A stretch of 14,116 bases of DNA from Oscillospiraceae bacterium (GCA_016302015.1 JAEDOJ010000018.1:1-14116); one strand, 5' to 3'. Positions 1 to 7,850 are shown, numbered from the stretch's first letter. The notes: generated from the letters alone by a model not told the origin. A program made the numbers and translations.

Positions 1-409
1 TGTCCAGCTTGCCGTCGCCGATGATGTCGATGTCCGCCTGATAGAACTCCCGGAAGCGGCCTCTCTGCGCCCGCTCCCCGCGGTAGACCTTGCCGATCTG
101 GTATCTGCGGAAGGGGAAGGACAGCTCACCGGCGTGGAGCGCTACATATTTCGCCAGAGGGACAGTCAGATCAAAGCGCAGCGCCAGGTCGCTGTCTCCC
201 TTCTGAAAACGGTAAATCTGTTTTTCGGTTTCGCCGCCGCCCTTTGCCAGCAGGATTTCCGCGGATTCGATGGCAGGGGTGTCCAGAGGCGTAAAACCAT
301 ATAGACTGTAGGTCTCTCGCAGAATCTCCATCATCCGTTCCATCTGCATCTGAGGCGCAGGCAGAAGCTCCATGAAGCCTGAAAGAGTACGGGGTTTCAG
401 TTTTTCCAT
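1..409 (-). CDS. hisS: Histidine--tRNA ligase, N-terminal part (cut by window edge)
   Basis: Class II aminoacyl-tRNA synthetase that charges tRNA-His in the cytoplasm. Only the first 136 codons are in the window; the 3' end lies before position 1. The visible protein begins [17 protein letters not shown], continues with [20 protein letters not shown], and contains [14 protein letters not shown] followed by the motif 2 region [21 protein letters not shown] and then [15 protein letters not shown]. This order is typical of HisS. The paralogue HisZ shares the fold but usually has less conserved motif 2 residues, so HisS is preferred. Two in-frame ATGs exist, at 415 and 409. The GAGG at 420-417 is only about one base from the first but seven from the second, so 409 is chosen. 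The gene is divergent from the nuclease gene at 598. Confidence 0.9.
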   Translation of the reverse strand, partial: MEKLKPRTLSGFMELLPAPQMQMERMMEILRETYSLYGFTPLDTPAIESAEILLAKGGGETEKQIYRFQKGDSDLALRFDLTVPLAKYVALHAGELSFPFRRYQIGKVYRGERAQRGRFREFYQADIDIIGDGKLD

Positions 410-444
410 ATTCATTCCTCGATTGGTTAAAAATTTCCGTATAA

Positions 445-473
445 ATGATAGCATTATGTTTGGAAAAATGCAA
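445..473 (-). promoter_or_regulatory. Promoter for hisS
   Basis: Read on the minus strand: TTGCAT (473-468) as -35, a 17-base spacer, and TATCAT (450-445) as -10, preceded by an extended -10 TGC (453-451). The start of transcription would fall about 25-30 bases before the hisS start codon. The leader is therefore too short for a T-box. Confidence 0.6.
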
Positions 474-534
474 GTGCTTTTCCAACAGCTTTGCCCGTTC
501 TGCACGAATTTGTAGAAAATATTTTCTTCCCCTA

Positions 535-563
535 TTTATTTTTTGTCAATCTTGTGGTATGAT
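535..563 (+). promoter_or_regulatory. Probable extended -10 promoter for the SLH nuclease
   Basis: TGG followed by TATGAT (555-563) matches an extended -10. The -35 at the right distance (TTTATT, 535-540, 17-base spacer) is poor. A TTGTCA at 543-548 is too close to the -10 to pair with it. The position fits the start codon at 598, but the call rests mainly on the -10. Confidence 0.4.
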
Positions 564-597
564 GAACGGACAGCGAAACACAAAAGGAGAATTTATC

Positions 598-3006
598 ATG
601 AAACGCTTCGTCAAACGATCTTTGTCTGTGGTTCTCATGCTTGCGATGCTTCTGTCCCTGTTTGCAGGTATGTTGACCGTAAACGCAGCGCCTGCGCTGC
701 CTTCAAAGAATACCGCTGCCCGTCACACGGTATGCACGGCTTTGTCCGGTCAGGCCAAGGCATATTATACCAATGCCTACGCCTATGATACCATGTCCCA
801 GCTTGCAGGCGGCACCGACAACTGCCTGACCTCTACCTCCAGCGCCCTTTTCCAGCAGCTGCACACCCTGATGGAGGACACCCATACTTATTACACAAAA
901 TATGGCGGAACCAGCTCCGGGTCTCTGGCTTATTACTGGGAGAGCACGGATGCCAACAAGGGCTCTTCTAATCCTGTTCTGTTCTACAGCGACACTGTCT
1001 CCGGCTCTTTTAATCGGGAGCACGTGTGGCCCAAGAGCCGGGCTTCCTTCTATCAGTCCAACGGCGGCAGCGATCTGCACCACCTCCGTCCCACGGATAA
1101 TGTCATCAACTCTACAAGAGGCAATATGACCATGGGCAATGTTCGTGCACAGGTCTCCAATCCCCAGACCGCTTCCTACGGTGGCAGAACCGTCCTCTGG
1201 TATGACACCGGCATGGATCTGGTGGAGATCAACGACAACATCAAGGGCGATGTGGCCCGTATTTACCTCTACGTCTACACCCGTTGGGAAGAAAGAAACC
1301 TGTTCATGAACGATCCCAACCCCAAGCAGGCCAGCGGCGATACCGGCGGAAACAACGGCCTCAAGGTCATCGAGAGTCTGGATACTCTGCTCCAGTGGTG
1401 CAAGGAAGACCCCGTTGACGAATGGGAAATGAAGCGGAACGACCTGACCCAGCAGGTGCAGGGAAACCGCAATGTTTTCATCGACTATCCCGAATACGCA
1501 TGGCTCCTTTTCGATCAGGAGATTCCCAACGATATGGTGACTCCCTCCGGCAAGGCTGCAAGCCAGGTGTCCTACAACATTACCGTTGCGGCGAACAACC
1601 CCGCCTACGGCACCGTGACCCGTTCCGGCCTGACCATCACCGCTGCGCCCAAGACCGGCTATCAGGTTCAGGACGCAGTGGTCACCCCCGCCAATGCGGC
1701 GGCCATCACCAGAGAGGGCAATACCTTCAAGCTCTCCGATGTGACTGCGGACTGCACCGTTACCGTGAATTTCGCACCGAGAACTGCGGTCACTCTCACC
1801 TTTGTAGTTCCCCAGGGCGTGACCTGCGCCGGGAAGAGCGGCTATGCGGGGGACAACGTGACTCTGTCTGCCCCCAGCGGCAAGCCTGCCGGCAATGATG
1901 CCGCCACCTTCCTCGGCTGGGCGGATTCCAAGGTTGCGGATACCACAGTCAAGCCCGCTGTCAAGTCAGCCGGCGCCGCCTATACCCTTGCCGCCGACCA
2001 TACCTTCTATGCGGTATATTCCTTCTATCCGGAAGGAGAGTCCACGCTCCACTATGCCTTCGATCCCGTTTCCTGCAAGCATACGGAAACCAGGGCGGAG
2101 CATAAGGAACCCACCTGTTCGGAAGCAGGCTATGACCGTCTGGTCTGCGTCAAGTGCGGCGCTGTGGTGGAGACCACCCCGATTTCTGCCCTGGGTCATG
2201 AGATGAAGGAGATTGTAACGCCTCCCACCTGCTCCTCCAAGGGCTACACCACCTCTACCTGTACTGTCTGCGGCTACTCCATCAAGGGCAAGTTTGTGGA
2301 CAGATTGGAGCATACCTGGGACGAGGGGGTTGTGACCAAGGAACCCACCGAAACCACCAACGGCATCAAGACCTTCACCTGCACCGTCTGCGGCAAGACC
2401 AAAACGGAGAAGATTCCTGCTGGGACTGACGTGAAGCCGGATCAGCCCTGCGACGGCGGCGAAGGCTGCCCCGCCGGGAAGTTTACCGATGTGGATACCT
2501 CTGTCTGGTATCATGAGGGCATTGATTATGTCCTGAGCCAGAATCTGATGAACGGCGTTGACGATGACGAGTTTGAGCCTGAGGGTGAGTTGACCAGAGC
2601 TATGCTGGTTACCATCCTGTACCGTAAGGCGGGCAAGCCCAGCGTGGAGGGCAAGACCAATCCCTTTACGGATGTGGCGGAGGGCCAGTGGTACACAGAC
2701 GCAGTCATCTGGGCGGCTGACAGCGGCATCGTCAAGGGCATCACCGCAACCACCTTTGAGCCGGAGACCAGCATCACCAGAGAGCAGATCGCCGTGATCC
2801 TCTACCGCTATGACGGTGAGAAGACCTGCGAAGGCAGTCTGGAAGCCTATTCCGACCATGCGACCGTCAGCGGGTACGCAGTGAAGGCGCTGGTCTGGGC
2901 AACGGCGGAGGGCATTGTCAACGGCATGGATGGCCGTCTGGCGCCTCAGAACACCGCTACCCGGGCGCAGTTGGCAAAGATGCTGTTCTGTTATCTGACA
3001 AAGTAA
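598..3006 (+). CDS. Secreted Endonuclease I-family nuclease with Cys-pair region and three C-terminal SLH domains
   Basis: An 802-residue exoprotein. Residues 1-30 are a signal peptide (MKRFVKRSLSVVLML..., cleavage near VNA/A). The nuclease core resembles Endonuclease I (Vvn/EndA type). It has FNREHVWPKS at 138-147, in which E141 and H142 would be metal ligand and general base by analogy with Vvn, then DLHHLRPTD at 159-167 and N171/RGN174-176. All signature residues are present, so it is probably active on DNA or RNA. Residues about 326-475 are two beta-rich bacterial-repeat-like segments. Residues about 493-610 hold repeated CxxC pairs (CVKCG, CTVCG twice). Three SLH domains (about 628-670, 688-737, 751-802) should bind secondary cell wall polymer and hold the enzyme at the surface. 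The reading frame is open further upstream, but AGGAGA at 585-590 and the signal peptide fix the start at 598. Likely roles are nutrient scavenging or breakdown of extracellular DNA. The gene appears monocistronic. Confidence 0.9.
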   Translation: MKRFVKRSLSVVLMLAMLLSLFAGMLTVNAAPALPSKNTAARHTVCTALSGQAKAYYTNAYAYDTMSQLAGGTDNCLTSTSSALFQQLHTLMEDTHTYYTKYGGTSSGSLAYYWESTDANKGSSNPVLFYSDTVSGSFNREHVWPKSRASFYQSNGGSDLHHLRPTDNVINSTRGNMTMGNVRAQVSNPQTASYGGRTVLWYDTGMDLVEINDNIKGDVARIYLYVYTRWEERNLFMNDPNPKQASGDTGGNNGLKVIESLDTLLQWCKEDPVDEWEMKRNDLTQQVQGNRNVFIDYPEYAWLLFDQEIPNDMVTPSGKAASQVSYNITVAANNPAYGTVTRSGLTITAAPKTGYQVQDAVVTPANAAAITREGNTFKLSDVTADCTVTVNFAPRTAVTLTFVVPQGVTCAGKSGYAGDNVTLSAPSGKPAGNDAATFLGWADSKVADTTVKPAVKSAGAAYTLAADHTFYAVYSFYPEGESTLHYAFDPVSCKHTETRAEHKEPTCSEAGYDRLVCVKCGAVVETTPISALGHEMKEIVTPPTCSSKGYTTSTCTVCGYSIKGKFVDRLEHTWDEGVVTKEPTETTNGIKTFTCTVCGKTKTEKIPAGTDVKPDQPCDGGEGCPAGKFTDVDTSVWYHEGIDYVLSQNLMNGVDDDEFEPEGELTRAMLVTILYRKAGKPSVEGKTNPFTDVAEGQWYTDAVIWAADSGIVKGITATTFEPETSITREQIAVILYRYDGEKTCEGSLEAYSDHATVSGYAVKALVWATAEGIVNGMDGRLAPQNTATRAQLAKMLFCYLTK

Positions 3007-3012
3007 AATTTT

Positions 3013-3057
3013 TGGACGTGGTTTGTGTGGAACGAGCCACGTCCATTTCTCCTTTTT
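3013..3057 (+). terminator. Intrinsic terminator after the nuclease gene
   Basis: Perfect 9-bp stem TGGACGTGG (3013-3021) / CCACGTCCA (3037-3045), followed by a pyrimidine-rich tract with several T runs (3046-3057). It starts seven bases after the stop codon. Confidence 0.75.
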
Positions 3058-3079
3058 CCAAAGAAATGTAAAAAAAGGA

Positions 3080-3108
3080 TTGCTATCTGCCGGTATGGGG
3101 TGTATAAT
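3080..3108 (+). promoter_or_regulatory. Promoter of the folate operon
   Basis: TTGCTA (3080-3085), a 17-base spacer and a perfect TATAAT (3103-3108). Transcription would start near 3114-3116, just before the first strand of the riboswitch. Confidence 0.8.
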
Positions 3109-3117
3109 ACGGGTGGT

Positions 3118-3228
3118 TTCAGGCAAAGTAGAGCCATATGCGTAGTGCCGACGGAACGGGGAGATGTCCGCCGGACGAATGCTCTGATCAGAGATTACGA
3201 TATATGGTTCGCATCCCGTTGCTGTGAA
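3118..3228 (+). promoter_or_regulatory. Tetrahydrofolate (THF-I) riboswitch aptamer
   Basis: The leader of folE folds like the Firmicutes THF riboswitch. P1 pairs 3118-3126 with 3219-3228, with a G.U pair and one bulge. P2 pairs GAGCCATAT (3131-3139) perfectly with ATATGGTTC (3202-3210). P3 pairs CCGACGGA with TCCGCCGG around the loop ACGGGGAGATG, and that loop can form a pseudoknot with GCATCCCG (3211-3218). The conserved unpaired elements GTAG, GCGT, ACGAA and GCATCC appear in the expected order. The family senses reduced folates. Placement upstream of a folate biosynthesis operon, and directly before a terminator, points to feedback repression at transcription. I assigned it from the pairing pattern and recalled family elements, not from a covariance search. 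Confidence 0.85.
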
Positions 3229-3268
3229 GCTGGACAGGATGGGGATTCCTTCTATCCATGCTTTATTT

Positions 3269-3298
3269 CCGGGGTCTGCTGGCAGACCCCGGTTTTTT
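3269..3298 (+). terminator. Riboswitch-controlled intrinsic terminator before folE
   Basis: Perfect 11-bp stem CCGGGGTCTGC (3269-3279) / GCAGACCCCGG (3282-3292), followed by six T (3293-3298). It lies between the THF aptamer and the folE ribosome binding site, so readthrough is needed for expression. The pseudoknot strand ATCCCG (3213-3218) can instead pair with CGGGGT (3270-3275) in the terminator's left arm and could act as antiterminator. Confidence 0.9.
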
Positions 3299-3347
3299 AT
3301 GCAATGGTCCTTCTCCTGAATACAAAGACTCTGAGGAGGAACAAACA

Positions 3348-3905
3348 ATGATTGACAAGACAAAGGTGGAACAGGCAGTTCGTCTGTTCTTAGAGGGCGT
3401 GGGGGAAGATCCTGACCGCCCGGCTCTGGTTGGCACCCCCGACCGTGTGGCCCGTATGGCTGAGGAGCTGTTCTGCGGTACGGATGAGGCGGCAAAAAAG
3501 GCGCTTTCCGTGACCTTCGACTGCACCAATGATGATTTGGTGCTGGAAAAGGATATTGAGTTCTACTCCCTCTGCGAGCACCATCTGCTTCCGTTTTTCG
3601 GAAAAGCGCACATTGCCTATCTGCCCAACGGCAGAGTCGCCGGCCTGTCCAAGCTGGCCCGAGCCGTGGAGGCTTATGCCCGCCGGGCGCAGATTCAGGA
3701 GCAGATGACGGAGCAGATCGCCAACGCCATGATGGAGTATCTGTCGCCCAGAGGGGTTATGGTAGTTGTGGAGGCGGAGCATCTGTGCATGACCATGCGT
3801 GGGGTAAAAAAGCCCGGCGCCAAGACCATGACCTACGTCTGCAAGGGAGAGTTCTCCGATAATCCCGTCCTGTGCGACCGGGTTCTGCGGATGATCGGCC
3901 TGTGA
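3348..3905 (+). CDS. folE: GTP cyclohydrolase I
   Basis: Converts GTP to 7,8-dihydroneopterin triphosphate, the first step of folate synthesis, in the cytoplasm. The 185-residue protein has the usual length of the bacterial type I enzyme. The zinc ligands are visible: C76 and H79 in [10 protein letters not shown], and C147 in [11 protein letters not shown]. The 68-residue gap between H79 and C147 equals that of the E. coli enzyme. [11 protein letters not shown] follows, as expected. The start is ATG 3348, with GAGGAGG at 3333-3339. The frame is open further upstream, but that would run through the terminator hairpin and has no ribosome binding site. First gene of the folate operon; its stop overlaps the next start (TGATG). 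Regulation is probably by the THF riboswitch upstream. Confidence 0.95.
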   Translation: MIDKTKVEQAVRLFLEGVGEDPDRPALVGTPDRVARMAEELFCGTDEAAKKALSVTFDCTNDDLVLEKDIEFYSLCEHHLLPFFGKAHIAYLPNGRVAGLSKLARAVEAYARRAQIQEQMTEQIANAMMEYLSPRGVMVVVEAEHLCMTMRGVKKPGAKTMTYVCKGEFSDNPVLCDRVLRMIGL

Positions 3906-4378
3906 TGCGGATTCAGAAAATCTGGGAGCATCCCCTGTACCGGCAGGAGTATGACCGGCTGCAGAGGATGGAACGGGGCAGAAAATTCTGCGGTCATTCC
4001 ATAGAGCATTTTTTGGACGTGGCACGGGTCTGCTGGATCGGCGTTCTCGAAGAAAATCTGAGACTTTCCAAGGATGTGGTCTATGCGGCGGGACTGCTCC
4101 ACGATATCGGCAAGGGACGGCAATATGAGTTTGGCGTCCCTCACCACGAGGCCGGCGCAGAGCTGGCGGAGGAAATTCTGCCGGACTGCGGTTTTTCGCC
4201 GGAGGAAATTTCCTCCATTGTCCAGGCAATCCGCCTGCATCGGAAACCGTCGGAAAATGAGGAGCCTCTGGTGCGGCTTTTGTATCAGGCGGATAAAAAG
4301 ACCCGCCTGTGCTTCTGCTGCCCGGCCAATGAGGAATGCAACTGGCCGGAGGAAAAGAAAAATCATTGTTTTGTATGA
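3905..4378 (+). CDS. HD-domain phosphohydrolase of the folate operon
   Basis: A 157-residue metal-dependent phosphohydrolase of the HD superfamily. H31, the H66-D67 doublet (LLHDIGKG), H80/H81 (HHEAG) and H112 (RLHRK) give the expected metal-binding pattern. The C-terminal tail has a Cys cluster CFCCPANEEC (C136, C138, C139, C145), which is not part of the HD fold. The start codon overlaps the folE stop by one base, so translation is probably coupled. The substrate is not shown by sequence. Its place between folE and folP makes removal of phosphates from dihydroneopterin triphosphate an attractive inference, because no Nudix or phosphatase gene for that step is in the operon. Other nucleotide or pterin phosphates remain possible. 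Confidence 0.85.
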   Translation: MRIQKIWEHPLYRQEYDRLQRMERGRKFCGHSIEHFLDVARVCWIGVLEENLRLSKDVVYAAGLLHDIGKGRQYEFGVPHHEAGAELAEEILPDCGFSPEEISSIVQAIRLHRKPSENEEPLVRLLYQADKKTRLCFCCPANEECNWPEEKKNHCFV

Positions 4379-4394
4379 GAGGCGGAGAAAAACC

Positions 4395-5201
4395 GTGAAA
4401 ATTGGAAATAAAGAGTTTGATTTTACCAAGCATTGCTATGTCATGGGAATTTTGAACGTGACGCCGGATTCCTTTTCCGACGGGGGAAAATGGAACAATC
4501 TGGACGCGGCGCTGAAGCATACGGAGGAGATGATCGCGGAGGGCTGCGATATTCTGGACATCGGCGGCGAGTCTACCCGTCCCGGCTACACCCTTCTTTC
4601 CGATGAGGAGGAGATTTCCAGAGTGATTCCCGTGATCGAAGCCGTCAAGGCAAGATTCGATATTCCCATTTCTCTGGATACCTATAAAAGTCAGGTGGCC
4701 AAGGCCGGAATTGCGGCGGGGGCTGACCTGATCAACGACATTTGGGGCTGCAAATACGACCCTGCCATGGCGGGGGTTATGGCGGAAAGCGGCGCAGCCT
4801 GCTGCCTGATGCACAACCGGAAGGAGCCGGTCTACGACAATTATCTGGAGGATGTGCTGTCCGACCTGAGGGAGTGCGTCCGTCTTGCAAAGGAAGCCGG
4901 GGTGACGGACGACCGGATTATCCTTGATCCGGGCATCGGCTTCGGCAAAACCTATGAGCATAATCTGGAGCTGATGAACCATGTGGAAATTCTCAAATCT
5001 CTGGGTTATCCCGTCCTTCTGGGCACCTCCCGGAAATCCATGATCGGCCTGACCCTGAACCTGCCTGCCACAGAGCGGGTGGAGGGAACGCTGGTGACCA
5101 CGGTCATGGGCGTGATGAAGGGCTGCGGCATTGTCCGTGTCCATGATGTGAAGGCCAACAAGCGAGCCATCGCCATGACGGAGAAGCTGCTGCAGTATTA
5201 A
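4395..5201 (+). CDS. folP: Dihydropteroate synthase
   Basis: Condenses 6-hydroxymethyl-dihydropterin diphosphate with p-aminobenzoate to dihydropteroate; it is the sulfonamide target. The 268-residue TIM-barrel protein shows the family signatures GILNVTPDSFSDGG (18-31) and DIGGESTRPG (55-64), then DLINDIWG, LDPGIGFGKT, the SRKS segment with K214 and the final RVHD (248-251). All substrate-binding motifs are intact. The start is GTG 4395, with GGAG at 4384-4387 seven bases upstream. The longer open frame back to 4074 runs through the HD gene in another frame and is rejected. It is third in the operon, 16 bases after the HD gene. Confidence 0.95.
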   Translation: MKIGNKEFDFTKHCYVMGILNVTPDSFSDGGKWNNLDAALKHTEEMIAEGCDILDIGGESTRPGYTLLSDEEEISRVIPVIEAVKARFDIPISLDTYKSQVAKAGIAAGADLINDIWGCKYDPAMAGVMAESGAACCLMHNRKEPVYDNYLEDVLSDLRECVRLAKEAGVTDDRIILDPGIGFGKTYEHNLELMNHVEILKSLGYPVLLGTSRKSMIGLTLNLPATERVEGTLVTTVMGVMKGCGIVRVHDVKANKRAIAMTEKLLQY

Positions 5202-5211
5202 GGAGTATTTC

Positions 5212-6030
5212 ATGGATAAGATCATCATTCGGGATCTGGCAGTTTTTGCAAATCACGGCGTTTTCGAAGCGGAGGCTGTGCTGGGACAGAAATTTCTGGT
5301 GTCCGCAGAGATTTCCGTGGATATCAGTCGTCCCGGCAGGACGGACTGCCTTGAAAATACCATCCATTACGGAGAGGTCTGTGCAGAAATTACCAGGTTC
5401 CTGACGGAACACCGTTTTCAGTTGATCGAGGCCTGCGGGGAGCAGTTGGCGGAAGATCTTCTGCTAAAATATCCCCTGATGGAGGAACTCGAACTGGAGA
5501 TCAAAAAACCCTGGGCGCCTGTCCACCTGCCGCTGGATACGGTGGGGGTGCGAATCCGCCGTGGGTGGAATACAGCCTTTTTGGCCTTAGGCTCCAACAT
5601 GGGGGACAAGGAAGGGTATTTGAAGCTGGCTGTGGAGGCGTTGAAGACCTATCCCCAGATTCAGCTTCAGAAGGTTTCCTCCTTTATCTGCACCGAGCCT
5701 TACGGCTACACCCAGCAGGATACCTTCCTCAACGGCGCCTGTATGATCCGAACCACCTTCAATCCGGAGGAATTGCTGGATGTCTGTCAGGAAATTGAGC
5801 GGAAGGCGGGAAGGGAACGGCTGATTCATTGGGGGCCTCGTACTCTGGATGTGGATGTGCTGTTCTATGATCAGAGAATCATCGCCAGCCCACGGCTGAA
5901 TGTGCCTCATCCCGATCTGGAAAACCGGGATTTCGTCCTGAAGCCCATGGCGGAGCTTGCTCCCTGGTGGAGCCATCCTGTGACCCATAAGACCATGGGG
6001 CAGCTTTTGCGGGAGCTGGAAGAGCGATGA
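5212..6030 (+). CDS. folBK: Fused dihydroneopterin aldolase / 6-hydroxymethyl-dihydropterin pyrophosphokinase
   Basis: A bifunctional 272-residue protein. Residues 1-117 are FolB, which cleaves dihydroneopterin to hydroxymethyl-dihydropterin and glycolaldehyde. It has NHGVFEAE near the N-terminus and the catalytic-lysine segment EIKKPWAP (K98/K99). Residues about 119-272 are FolK, which transfers pyrophosphate from ATP. It has ALGSNMGD (125-132), EPYGYTQQDTFLNG, HWGPRTLDVDVL (206-217) and VPHPDLENRDFVLKP. Both halves look complete. The enzymes catalyse successive steps, so fusion may help channel the intermediate; such fusions are known in Firmicutes. AAGGAG (5200-5205) overlaps the folP stop codon and sets the start. 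The stop overlaps the following GNAT start as ATGA. Confidence 0.95.
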   Translation: MDKIIIRDLAVFANHGVFEAEAVLGQKFLVSAEISVDISRPGRTDCLENTIHYGEVCAEITRFLTEHRFQLIEACGEQLAEDLLLKYPLMEELELEIKKPWAPVHLPLDTVGVRIRRGWNTAFLALGSNMGDKEGYLKLAVEALKTYPQIQLQKVSSFICTEPYGYTQQDTFLNGACMIRTTFNPEELLDVCQEIERKAGRERLIHWGPRTLDVDVLFYDQRIIASPRLNVPHPDLENRDFVLKPMAELAPWWSHPVTHKTMGQLLRELEER

Positions 6031-6437
6031 CTTTTGTGGATAGTCTGACCTATGAGGACTATTCTCAGCTTCGTGCCTCGGTAGGGTGGAAAAATTTCAG
6101 CCGGGAACAGGCAGAACGGGCGCTGACGCGGGGTGCGTTCAGCCTGTCGGTGAAGGATGGGGAACAGACCGTCGCCATGGGACGAGCCATTGGGGACGGC
6201 CTGTATTACACCCTTGTGGACATTGTTGTCCGACCGGACTATCAGGGTCAGGGCGTGGGTACAAGGGTAATTCATTGGCTTTTGGATCGTATGGAACAGG
6301 AAATGCCGGAAAACAGCCGGGTCAGCGTACAGCTTCTGGCGGAAAAGGGCAAGGAGGGCTTCTATGAGAAGCTGGGGTTCCGCCGACTGCCCCACGAATT
6401 CTGCGGCTCTGCCCTGAGAAAAGTTCTATATAAGTGA
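6027..6437 (+). CDS. GNAT-family N-acetyltransferase
   Basis: A 136-residue GNAT protein. The acetyl-CoA pyrophosphate loop is PDYQGQGVGTRV (70-81), preceded by the strand LVDIVVRP; GFYEKLGFRRLP near the C-terminus is the usual motif B. The acceptor cannot be told from sequence. It overlaps the folBK stop by four bases (ATGA), so it is translated with the folate operon and is its last gene. Whether it acts on a pterin, p-aminobenzoate or something unrelated is unknown. GNAT genes often ride at the end of unrelated operons, so context is weak evidence here. Confidence 0.85.
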   Translation: MTFVDSLTYEDYSQLRASVGWKNFSREQAERALTRGAFSLSVKDGEQTVAMGRAIGDGLYYTLVDIVVRPDYQGQGVGTRVIHWLLDRMEQEMPENSRVSVQLLAEKGKEGFYEKLGFRRLPHEFCGSALRKVLYK

Positions 6438-6439
6438 GG

Positions 6440-6470
6440 AAAACTCCTGCCCATGTCGGGCAGGAGTTTT
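6440..6470. terminator. Bidirectional terminator between folate operon and MATE operon
   Basis: Perfect 13-bp stem AAAACTCCTGCCC (6440-6452) / GGGCAGGAGTTTT (6458-6470) with a 5-base loop. The A run on one side and T run on the other let it work in both directions. It lies two bases after the plus-strand GNAT stop and three bases past the end of the minus-strand exporter gene. Confidence 0.9.
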
Positions 6471-6473
6471 GCA

Positions 6474-7850
6474 TTAAGTCTGAATCTTTGGAATAACTCT
6501 TCCGGTGCGGTAATAAAACGTAAACAGCAGGAAGAGGAGGAGGTTGTGGGCGATCATGCAGGCCCAGGCGGAGATCAGCCCCAGACCGAGGAAGCCGGTG
6601 CAGATCAGCGTGCCGAAAATGCGGACGCACCACATACCGATAACATTAAACACAAAGGGTGCGACGGTTTTGCCCACCCCCTGCATCAGCCCCTCCACCA
6701 CAATGGGAACGCCGTAAAAGGGCTCGGAGACGGCGACCATACGCAAGACCGTTGCGCCGAGGCGAATCACCTCTTCGTCCTGAGAGAATATCTTCATCAG
6801 CAGGGGAGCGAAGAGGAAGAGCAGACCGCCGGAGACCACCATCAGGCTCATTTCCAGGGGAATGATGGTTTTACCAAGGGCGTTGAGCCGCTTTTGATCT
6901 CTGGCGCCCAGAGCCGTGCCTGCCAGGGTGGCGGCGGCGGTCTGCATCCCGTAGCCGGGGATGTAGAACAGAGATTCCACCGTGTTTGCAATGGTATGGG
7001 CGGCGGTGGAAATATCTCCCAGCCCATTGATCATGGAGGCAAAAACCACATAGCCTAAAGAGGTGGCGAAGCGCTGCAGCATATTGGGGAACGCCACCCG
7101 GAAGCAGGGCTTCAGAAGGGTCGGATTGGGACGGAAGCTCTGTCCCTTGGGGGAAATCTGAGGATGCCGCCACAGCTTCCAGGTAATGACCGTGCCGCCG
7201 AAAACGAAGGACACGGCGCTGGCAATGGCGGCGCCCTCGATGCCCAGACCCATGCCCCAGATTTTCAAAGAGAGATTGCCAATGGTAAGTACCCGGGTGG
7301 GGTAGATCAGGAAGAAATTCAATACCACGTTGATCAGATTCACGGCAATGCCTACCTGCATGGGCGTCTTTGTGTCTCCCACGGAGCGGAGAATGGTGCC
7401 GAAGACAATGCTTGCGGTGCGGAACAGCATGGGAAGATACAAAATCAGAAAATACCGGGAGGCAAGCTTCTGAATATGGGCATCCACCTGCATCCATACG
7501 GGTATTTGGCCGCTCAGACCGGCGGTGAGGGCGGTGAACAGAAGACCTGCCGTCACCACCGTAAGAACGGCCTGGGCTGCGGCGGCTCTGGCCTGATTCT
7601 TATCTCCCGCACCGAAGGATTTGGAGATAAAGGCCAGAAATCCAACACCCAGCGAGGCTACGGTTCCGCCGATGAGCCAGTTGACCGTGCTGGTTGCGCC
7701 TACCGCCGCCGTGGCCTGCGTGCCGAGAGAGCCAACCATGGCGGTGTCGATATATTGTACCGCGGTCTGCATGAGCTGCTCCAGCATGGTGGGCCAGGCC
7801 AGAGAGAAAATCACCGCCAGCGTCCTGCGGTCAAATTTTTCTTTTCTCAT
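6474..7850 (-). CDS. MATE-family multidrug/toxin exporter
   Basis: A 458-residue polytopic membrane protein of the MATE family (NorM/DinF-like). These antiporters use Na+ or H+ gradients to expel organic cations or other compounds. The expected family length, two related halves and about 12 hydrophobic segments are present. The first half opens with SLAWPTMLEQLMQTAVQYIDTAMVG, and AFPNMLQRFATSLGYVVFASMI opens the second half, as in other MATE proteins. The chosen start at 7850 follows GGGAGGGAG at a good distance. The frame is open to 7907, but that stretch lies inside the upstream GNAT gene. The start overlaps the end of that gene by 20 bases, so both form one operon. Substrate not predictable. 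Confidence 0.93.
   Translation of the reverse strand: MRKEKFDRRTLAVIFSLAWPTMLEQLMQTAVQYIDTAMVGSLGTQATAAVGATSTVNWLIGGTVASLGVGFLAFISKSFGAGDKNQARAAAAQAVLTVVTAGLLFTALTAGLSGQIPVWMQVDAHIQKLASRYFLILYLPMLFRTASIVFGTILRSVGDTKTPMQVGIAVNLINVVLNFFLIYPTRVLTIGNLSLKIWGMGLGIEGAAIASAVSFVFGGTVITWKLWRHPQISPKGQSFRPNPTLLKPCFRVAFPNMLQRFATSLGYVVFASMINGLGDISTAAHTIANTVESLFYIPGYGMQTAAATLAGTALGARDQKRLNALGKTIIPLEMSLMVVSGGLLFLFAPLLMKIFSQDEEVIRLGATVLRMVAVSEPFYGVPIVVEGLMQGVGKTVAPFVFNVIGMWCVRIFGTLICTGFLGLGLISAWACMIAHNLLLFLLFTFYYRTGRVIPKIQT

Noticed and set aside
410..470. T-box leader for hisS
   Set aside because: The distance from the likely transcription start to the start codon is only about 25-30 bases, too short for a T-box.
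445..597. Upstream extension of the nuclease frame
   Set aside because: It would bury the signal peptide and run through the promoter and ribosome binding site; 598 has a strong AGGAGA.
1966..3495. Long open frame on the minus strand (509 codons)
   Set aside because: Lies antisense to the nuclease gene, the terminator and the THF riboswitch; the product is low-complexity and has no recognisable domain or ribosome binding site. Shadow of codon bias.
3390..5228. Minus-strand open frame of 612 codons
   Set aside because: Antisense to folE, the HD gene and folP, all of which have intact family motifs on the plus strand; the translated product resembles nothing.
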